The translations under genes and the position numbers were made by a program. Positions 58,523-64,000 of a DNA stretch of 64,000 bases are shown here, piece by piece. The DNA is from Nocardia nova SH22a (GTDB taxonomy: Bacteria; Actinomycetota; Actinomycetes; Mycobacteriales; Mycobacteriaceae): contig NZ_CP006850.1 of NCBI RefSeq assembly GCF_000523235.1, forward strand, positions 6,076,001-6,140,000, given 5' to 3'. Position 1 is the stretch's first letter. Each line of letters opens with the position of its first letter. The notes under the pieces are model-generated. The model ran no database searches and was not told the origin of the DNA. It worked only from the letters and a program-made list of their open reading frames with translations.

Positions 58523-59647
58523 ATGGACTTCGAATTCACTGCCGAACAGCAACTGCTCGGTGACACGGTCACCGAATTCCTGGCCGCCCGTTACGACTTG
58601 GAGAAGAGTCGCGCCGCGGCCCGGGTCGGCGCCAGATGGCAACCCGAGATCTGGCGCGGATTCGCCGAGGAGGTCGGCATTCTGGGCGCGGGCCTGCCCG
58701 AGAGCGTCGGCGGCTTCGACGGCGGCGCGATCGAGACCCTGATCATCGCCGAGGCCCTCGGCAGCGCCCTGGTGGTCGAGCCGTACGTCGACACCGCGGT
58801 GCTCGGCGGCGGGCTGCTGCACCGGGCGGGAGGTGCGCGGGCCGAGGAACTGTTGCGCGGCATCGTCTCCGGATCGGTGATCACGGCCTTCGCGGCACTG
58901 GAACCCGAGTCCGGCTACGACCTGCACCGCGTCACCACCACCGCGCGCCGCGACGGAGACGACTGGGTCCTCGACGGCGCCAAGACCGCCGTCACCAGTG
59001 CTCCGCTCGCGACCCACCTGCTGGTGACCGCGCGCACCGAGACGGGACCGGGACTGTCGCTGTTCGTCGTCCCGGCCGATGCCGCGGGACTGACCCAGCA
59101 CACCTACCGGACCATCGACGAACGCCGCGCGGCCGATCTGGTTCTCGACGGGGTACGGGTGCCCGCGGACGCACTGCTGGGATCCGAAGGCGCGGCCGAT
59201 GATTCACTCGAACTCGCCGTCGACGAGGCGATCGCGGCGATCTGCGCCGAGGCGGTGGGCGCGATGCGCCGTGTCCTGGCCGACACGGTGGAATACAGCA
59301 AGCAGCGCCGCCAGTTCGGGGTGCCGATCGGCAGCTTCCAGGTGTTGCAGCACCGCATGGTGGACATGCATCTGGAACTCGAACAGGCCGTCGCCGCAAC
59401 TTATCTGGTGACCTTGAAGCTCGATGCCGAACCGCGGGTCCGGGCGCGCGCGGCCGCCGCCGCCAAGGCCACCGTCGCCCGCGCCGCGGGTTTCATCGGC
59501 CAGCACGCGGTGCAGTTGCACGGTGCGATGGGCATGACCGAGGAACTGGCGATCGGCCACTTCTTCAAGCGCCTCACCGCCGTTCGCTACGAATGGGGTT
59601 CGGCGGATCAGCACATCGCGCGCTACGCCGAACTCACCCGGCCGTAG
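58523..59647 (+). CDS. Acyl-CoA dehydrogenase (beta-type partner subunit)
   Basis: 374 residues. FTAEQQLLGDTVTEFLAARY is the N-terminal helix pair, SGYDLHRVTTTARRDGDDW replaces the usual xEPxxGSD FAD loop, and QLHGAMGMTEELAIGHFFKR is the C-terminal signature. Reduced conservation at the FAD loop supports a partner role with the preceding gene, only 3 bp upstream. The pair would act as a heterotetramer. Substrate not determinable from sequence. A strong terminator follows. Confidence 0.9.
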   Translation: MDFEFTAEQQLLGDTVTEFLAARYDLEKSRAAARVGARWQPEIWRGFAEEVGILGAGLPESVGGFDGGAIETLIIAEALGSALVVEPYVDTAVLGGGLLHRAGGARAEELLRGIVSGSVITAFAALEPESGYDLHRVTTTARRDGDDWVLDGAKTAVTSAPLATHLLVTARTETGPGLSLFVVPADAAGLTQHTYRTIDERRAADLVLDGVRVPADALLGSEGAADDSLELAVDEAIAAICAEAVGAMRRVLADTVEYSKQRRQFGVPIGSFQVLQHRMVDMHLELEQAVAATYLVTLKLDAEPRVRARAAAAAKATVARAAGFIGQHAVQLHGAMGMTEELAIGHFFKRLTAVRYEWGSADQHIARYAELTRP

Positions 59648-59664
59648 ATCCCTGCGACACATAT

Positions 59665-59704
59665 GTTTCAGGCCGGAATCCCGAACGGGATTCCGGCCTG
59701 AAAC
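59665..59704. terminator. Bidirectional intrinsic terminator
   Basis: A perfect 18-bp stem (GTTTCAGGCCGGAATCCC and its complement) with a GAAC loop, between the convergent acyl-CoA dehydrogenase and ectD ends. The symmetric AAAC/GTTT ends suit both directions. Confidence 0.85.
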
Positions 59705-59797
59705 GCGCCGGGCGCCGATGCGTGATGCACCCTCACCACCGTCGGGGCGAACCGCGTATCGCGATCCCGACGTGTCCGGGTCACTCCACCGCGCGGG

Positions 59798-60679
59798 TCA
59801 GCGCAGTGGGGTGAAATCGCGTGAGGCGATGTAGGTGGGCCGTGGCAGTGTTCCCGCGTACGGCTGCACCAGGGTGTTCTCCACGCTGTTGAACACCAGG
59901 AAGATGTTCGAGCGCGGGAACGGGGTGATGTTGTTCGAGGACCCGTGCATGATGTTGGAGTCGAACAGCAGTGCCGAACCGCGGTCGCCGGTGAACTGGG
60001 CGATGCCGTACTTCTGGGCGAGATTCGCCAGATCCTCCTGCTCGGGTACACCGATCCACTGCTCTCGCAATGATTCTCGGTAGTACTCGTCGGGAGTGTC
60101 GCCCTGGCACGGCATGAACCGCCGATGCGATCCGGGCAACAGCATCAGGCTGCCGTTGAACGGATAGTTCTCGGTCAGCGCGATCGACAGGCTCACCGCG
60201 CGCGGCGACGGCATCCCGTCCTCCGCATGCCAGGTCTCGAAATCCGAATGCCAGTAGAAACCGGCACCCGCGAAACCGGGCATGTAGTTGACCCGGCTCT
60301 GATGGATGTAGACCTCGGAGCCGAGCACCTGACGGGCGAGCCCGACGATGCGATCGTCGCGGACCAATTCGGCGACCAGGGCACTGATCTCGTGCACCTC
60401 GAAGATCGACCGAACCCGGTTCGACGTCTTCTCGATGATCACTCGCTCGTCCGAATGCAGGGCCGGATCGGCTGCCAGCCGGTCGACTTCGGCGGCCACA
60501 TCGGCCACCTCCATCGGGGTCAGCAACTCGTCGATGATCGCGTACCCATCGGCATCGAAATTCTCCAGCACCGGCGCCGAGACCGTGCCCCACACCGTGG
60601 GGTCCGGTCGTTCCACCGGCGGTACCGCTACGGCCGTTCTCGTCCGATAGCGGTCGATTCGACTGTCCGCCAACGTCAT
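59798..60679 (-). CDS. ectD: Ectoine hydroxylase
   Basis: 293 residues. The Fe(II)/2-oxoglutarate dioxygenase converts ectoine to 5-hydroxyectoine. The iron ligands are seen in AGFYWHSDFETWH (HxD) and NIMHGSSNN (distal His); the EctD signature is FYWHSDFETWHAEDGMP. Arg of the 2-oxoglutarate site lies in PRSNIFLVFNSVEN. Last gene of ectABCD, 27 bp after ectC, ending near a strong terminator. Confidence 0.95.
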   Translation of the reverse strand: MTLADSRIDRYRTRTAVAVPPVERPDPTVWGTVSAPVLENFDADGYAIIDELLTPMEVADVAAEVDRLAADPALHSDERVIIEKTSNRVRSIFEVHEISALVAELVRDDRIVGLARQVLGSEVYIHQSRVNYMPGFAGAGFYWHSDFETWHAEDGMPSPRAVSLSIALTENYPFNGSLMLLPGSHRRFMPCQGDTPDEYYRESLREQWIGVPEQEDLANLAQKYGIAQFTGDRGSALLFDSNIMHGSSNNITPFPRSNIFLVFNSVENTLVQPYAGTLPRPTYIASRDFTPLR

Positions 60680-60706
60680 CGCGGTGTCGTCCTCCTAACT
60701 ACCTCT

Positions 60707-61099
60707 CTACTCGCCTACCGCGATCAACGGATAGACGCCGTTCTCGTCGTGAACTTCCTTGCCCGTGACCGGAGGATTGAAGACACACAGCATCCGCATC
60801 AGGGTGCGGGTCTCGACCTTGTGCTTCTCATGACCGTTGAGCAGGTACATCGTCCCCGGCGCCAGCGGATAGCTGATGTCGTTGTCGAGGTCGGTGAGTG
60901 TGCCCTCGCCCTCGACCAGCCAGACCGCCTCGACGTGGTTCTGGTAGTGGAACACGTGCGTCGTGTTCGGCTGGATCGTGGTCTCGTGGAACGAGAAGCC
61001 CACACCGTCACCGCCGAGGACGATGCGCTTGCTGCGCCAGTCCTCCTGTGCGACATCGCGATCGGTGCCGGTGATCTCGGCGGTGGTACGAACGATCAT
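60707..61099 (-). CDS. ectC: L-ectoine synthase
   Basis: 130 residues, the usual EctC size. This cupin cyclises N-gamma-acetyl-diaminobutyrate to ectoine. Conserved: FSFHETTIQPNTTHVFHYQN and YLLNGHEKHKVETRT, containing the metal-binding Glu/Tyr/His. It starts 2 bp after ectB ends. Confidence 0.95.
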   Translation of the reverse strand: MIVRTTAEITGTDRDVAQEDWRSKRIVLGGDGVGFSFHETTIQPNTTHVFHYQNHVEAVWLVEGEGTLTDLDNDISYPLAPGTMYLLNGHEKHKVETRTLMRMLCVFNPPVTGKEVHDENGVYPLIAVGE

Positions 61100-61101
61100 G
61101 C

Positions 61102-62364
61102 TCAGTTTCCTCCTCGGGCCATATCGACAGCGCGGTCCAGAATTCCCAGGCCGTGGTCGAGTTCGTCATCGGTGATGGTGAGCGGCGGCAGCAGCTTGAC
61201 CACCTGGTCGTCGGCGCCCGAGGTCTCCACCAGCAGGCCCTCCTCGAAGGCGATGCTGGAGACCTTGCCCGCCTCGGACGGGTCCTCGAACACCAGACCC
61301 TGCACCATGCCGCGTCCGCGAGTGGACACACCGTCGAAGTTCTCCGACAGCTTCTCGAACGACTTCTGGATCTTCTGGCCCTTGGCCTTGGTCGCTTCCT
61401 CGAGCCGGGTGTCGGTCCAGTAGTGCTCGAGCGCGGCCCGCGCAGTCACGAATGCCGGGTTGTTGCCGCGGAACGTGCCGTTGTGCTCACCGGGCGCCCA
61501 CTGGTCCAGCTCGCGCTTCATCAGCACCAGCGCCAGCGGCATGCCGTAACCGCCGATCGACTTGGACAGAGTGACGATATCGGGGGTGATACCGGCGATC
61601 TCGAAGGAGAAGAAGGGGCCGGTCCGACCGCAGCCCATCTGCACATCGTCGACGATCAGCAGGATGCCACGGGCAGCGCAGACCTCCGACAGTTGCCGCA
61701 GCCACTGCGCACGTGCGACGTTCACACCGCCTTCACCCTGCACGGTCTCCACGATAACCGCGGCGGGCTTGTCCACGCCCGACGAATTGTCATCGAGGAC
61801 CCGCTCCATCCAGGCCATATCGCTCGCGCCGTCCAGATAGCCGTCGTAGGGCATCGGGTTGACGTGGTTCAGCGGGACACCGGCACCGGCGCGCTTCGTC
61901 GCGTTACCGGTCACCGAGAGCGCGCCCAGCGTCATACCGTGAAAGGCGTTGGTGAAATTGAGAATGTTCGTCCGGCCGGTCACCTTGCGGGCCAGTTTCA
62001 GCGCCGCCTCGACGGCGTTCGCACCGGTCGGACCGGGGAACTGGACCTTGTAATCGAGGCCGCGGGGGTCCAGCAGAACGTTGTTGATCGTCTCCAGCAA
62101 TTCACGCTTCGCAACGGTCGACATATCGAGTCCGTGCGTAATTCCATCGCGCGAGATGTAATCGATCAGGGCTTCTTTGAGAACCGGATTGTTATGTCCG
62201 TAGTTGAGCGCTCCGGCGCCCGCGAAGAAATCGAGGTAATCACGCCCGCTGCCGTCGCGCAACCATGCGCCGGAGGCAGTGTCGAACAGCGTGGGCCAGG
62301 AGCGGCAATATCCGCGCACATTCGATTCGAGCGATTCGAAAACGGTCATCTCAGCGGTGGTCAT
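61102..62364 (-). CDS. ectB: L-2,4-diaminobutyrate transaminase
   Basis: 420 residues. A class III PLP aminotransferase making diaminobutyrate from aspartate semialdehyde. The PLP Lys is K268 in [36 protein letters not shown] carries the Asp that pairs with the ring, and [14 protein letters not shown] is the phosphate loop. It follows ectA by 32 bp. Confidence 0.95.
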   Translation of the reverse strand: MTTAEMTVFESLESNVRGYCRSWPTLFDTASGAWLRDGSGRDYLDFFAGAGALNYGHNNPVLKEALIDYISRDGITHGLDMSTVAKRELLETINNVLLDPRGLDYKVQFPGPTGANAVEAALKLARKVTGRTNILNFTNAFHGMTLGALSVTGNATKRAGAGVPLNHVNPMPYDGYLDGASDMAWMERVLDDNSSGVDKPAAVIVETVQGEGGVNVARAQWLRQLSEVCAARGILLIVDDVQMGCGRTGPFFSFEIAGITPDIVTLSKSIGGYGMPLALVLMKRELDQWAPGEHNGTFRGNNPAFVTARAALEHYWTDTRLEEATKAKGQKIQKSFEKLSENFDGVSTRGRGMVQGLVFEDPSEAGKVSSIAFEEGLLVETSGADDQVVKLLPPLTITDDELDHGLGILDRAVDMARGGN

Positions 62365-62396
62365 CGATGATCCTTCCTATCTTTTTCTGCTCCGCT

Positions 62397-62948
62397 TCAC
62401 AGCGGCGCGATCCGGTACAGGTCTTCGGATTCGTGCCCGTCCGGAAAATCTTTCGACTCAAACAACACCTGGCGGATAATTTCCGCACCTCGACGCCGGG
62501 CCAACGAGGAAAACATCGCAATCGATGCCTCGTTGTCCGGCGAAACAGTCGTCTCCAGTACTGAAACCCCCTGCTCCGCAACCTGCTCTACCAAGTGATC
62601 CAGCATGGCCACGCCGACACCGCGTCCGCGGAAGGCGTGATCGACGGCGACCTGCCAGATGAACAGCGTGTCCGGCGCCTGCGGACGCAGATATCCGGTG
62701 ACGAATCCAGCTGTCTGCGAGTCGATTTCGGCCACAACCGAGGTAGCGTGGAAGTCACGGCACCACAGCAGGTAGGCGTAGCTCGTATTGGCGTCGAGCA
62801 CCTGGGAGTCGACGGCGATCTGCCACATCGTGGCGCCGTCGGTCACACGCGGCGCGCGAATGACAGCGGGATCTGACGTGTCACGGCGGCCGGATGTCCG
62901 GTCGTCATCGGGAGAACTGAAAGGCATACTCCGCGTTCGGGGTTGCAT
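62397..62948 (-). CDS. ectA: L-2,4-diaminobutyrate acetyltransferase
   Basis: 183 residues. GNAT fold with the acetyl-CoA loop VDHAFRGRGVGVAMLDHLV (RxxGxG/A) and FIWQVAVD on the preceding strand; CRDFHATSVVAEIDSQTAGF is typical of EctA. It transfers acetyl to the gamma-amino group of diaminobutyrate. The first 30 residues are polar and variable; ATG 62948 or a later Met could be used. First gene of ectABCD; only 49 bp separate it from the kinase gene upstream, so the operon promoter is compact or partly in that gene. Confidence 0.93.
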   Translation of the reverse strand: MQPRTRSMPFSSPDDDRTSGRRDTSDPAVIRAPRVTDGATMWQIAVDSQVLDANTSYAYLLWCRDFHATSVVAEIDSQTAGFVTGYLRPQAPDTLFIWQVAVDHAFRGRGVGVAMLDHLVEQVAEQGVSVLETTVSPDNEASIAMFSSLARRRGAEIIRQVLFESKDFPDGHESEDLYRIAPL

Positions 62949-62997
62949 CACCTCATAAGAATTGCCCGCGAACGTTGAGGTCTATCGTGCGACTACT

Positions 62998-64000
62998 TTA
63001 CGGTTGTGTTACAGAAGTATGATCGGTGAATTGCGTCACTATCGGCAACCATACCGTGAACCTCGCACCTCCTCCGGGACGGTCGTCACATTTCACCCGG
63101 CCGCCGTGGGCCGCAACGGTTTCGGCCACCAAGGCCAATCCGATGCCGGTGCCGGAACGTTTACCGCGGCGAACGGTCACAAATCTTTCGAAGATGCGCT
63201 GACGATCGTGTGGCGCCACACCCGGACCGGCGTCGTCGACGGTGATCGCCATTTCGTCGCCATCACGCGCGACGCCGACCGCGACCACGCCTCCGCCGTG
63301 CCGCTGCGCATTCTCCAGCAAATTCACGAGAGCTCGTTCGAGTTCCAGCTTGCGTCCGGTCACGATTCCGTCGTCGGCGACGGTGAGCAGATCCGGCGGA
63401 TAATGCATTTCCGCCAGGGTGTGGGTGAGCAATTCGCGAATCGACAGCGGTTCGGCGTCCGCGCCGTGCATTCGCGCCTCGGCGCGGGCCAGTGCGAGCA
63501 GATCGTCGAGGAGTCGGCGCAGATGATCCAGTTCGGCGCGCACCAGATCCAGCGCCCGGCGCGATCGTTCGGGAAGTTGTTCCTGATAGCGCGACATCAC
63601 ACCGACGCTGGTGGTCAGGGTCGTCAGGGGTGTGCGCAGCTCGTGGCTCACATCCCCGACCAGGCGACGTTCCCGGTCGATCCGGTTCTGCAGGGAATCG
63701 ACCATGGTGTTGAAGGCGTCGACGGTGGGCGCGAGATCGGGATCGTCGGTATCGGGCAGCCGGGTGCCGAGTTCACCGGAGGCGATCTTGGCCGCGGTGC
63801 CGGTGACCTGGCGTAACGGCTCCAGCAACCGATGCGACAACCACAGTCCGAACAGGGTGCCGATCACGGCGCCGCCGACCGCGCCGACCAGCCAGGTGCG
63901 CCACACTCCCCCGCCGATCTGCCCGACCAGCACCGCGAGCAGGGCCGATACCAGGCCGGTGACGGCGAAGGCGACGATCACCCGGCCGCGCAGGACCTGG
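62998..64000 (-). CDS. Sensor histidine kinase (N-terminus outside window)
   Basis: At least 333 residues; the frame continues beyond the window edge. Visible parts: a membrane helix pair, a HAMP linker (LLEPLRQVTGTAAKIASGEL), the HisKA dimerisation box VGDVSHELRTPLTTLTTSVG with the phospho-accepting His, and an ATPase domain with NLLENAQRHGG (N box), DDAGPGVAP (G1) and SGTGIGLALVAETV (G2). The response regulator would lie outside. It is on the same strand as ectA just downstream, which hints at osmotic or envelope signalling, but this is only position. Confidence 0.9.
   Translation of the reverse strand, partial: QVLRGRVIVAFAVTGLVSALLAVLVGQIGGGVWRTWLVGAVGGAVIGTLFGLWLSHRLLEPLRQVTGTAAKIASGELGTRLPDTDDPDLAPTVDAFNTMVDSLQNRIDRERRLVGDVSHELRTPLTTLTTSVGVMSRYQEQLPERSRRALDLVRAELDHLRRLLDDLLALARAEARMHGADAEPLSIRELLTHTLAEMHYPPDLLTVADDGIVTGRKLELERALVNLLENAQRHGGGVVAVGVARDGDEMAITVDDAGPGVAPHDRQRIFERFVTVRRGKRSGTGIGLALVAETVAAHGGRVKCDDRPGGGARFTVWLPIVTQFTDHTSVTQP

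Overview
The window is high-GC actinobacterial DNA, most likely a Nocardia or a close relative in the Mycobacteriales. This rests on the ectABCD cluster, on two-ACT glnD with glnK and amt, and on a core whose order matches Mycobacterium tuberculosis from tsf/rpsB to smc (xerC, dprA, comM, yraN, DUF2469, rnhB, lepB, rplS, trmD, rimM, KH protein, rpsP, amidohydrolase, ffh, glnD, glnK, amt, ftsY, smc). Nearly all core genes lie on the minus strand.

Region 1 (1-7.4 kb) is accessory. It holds the 3' part of a glycosyltransferase-like gene that converges with a STAND/NB-ARC ATPase. Next is a compact local regulon: nitroreductase plus an ArsR repressor, then a divergent SGNH hydrolase and an MFS transporter. 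The same 22-bp palindrome occurs upstream of both transcription units.

Region 2 (7.4-14.5 kb) is a lower-GC patchwork of mobile DNA and gene remains. It contains small hypothetical or broken ORFs, a decayed copy of the MFS 3' end, an IS3-family element that splits a gene, a rearranged rlmN fragment, a hipBA module with an operator-like palindrome, and a small protein joining a SeqA-N-like ribbon-helix-helix to a RAMA-like domain. The intact rlmN closes the patchwork, so two rlmN copies in the same orientation bracket hipBA and the RAMA gene.

Region 3 (14.5-57.1 kb) is the conserved core. It has the rlmN-cdsA-frr-pyrH-tsf-rpsB block; DUF202, M23 and iron-linked flavoreductase genes; the xerC/dprA/comM/yraN group; secretion and ribosome genes (lepB, rplS, rpsP, rimM, trmD, ffh, ftsY); and the nitrogen module amt-glnK-glnD with a GlnR-type box. 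Between ftsY and smc sit accessory regulator/enzyme pairs: TetR with an FAD monooxygenase, and a zinc-tailed TetR with an NmrA-like reductase. Each pair has a clear inverted repeat in the divergent promoter.

Region 4 (57.1-64 kb) holds an acyl-CoA dehydrogenase pair, an ectABCD operon for ectoine and hydroxyectoine, and a truncated sensor histidine kinase. I found no tRNA, rRNA or CRISPR array.
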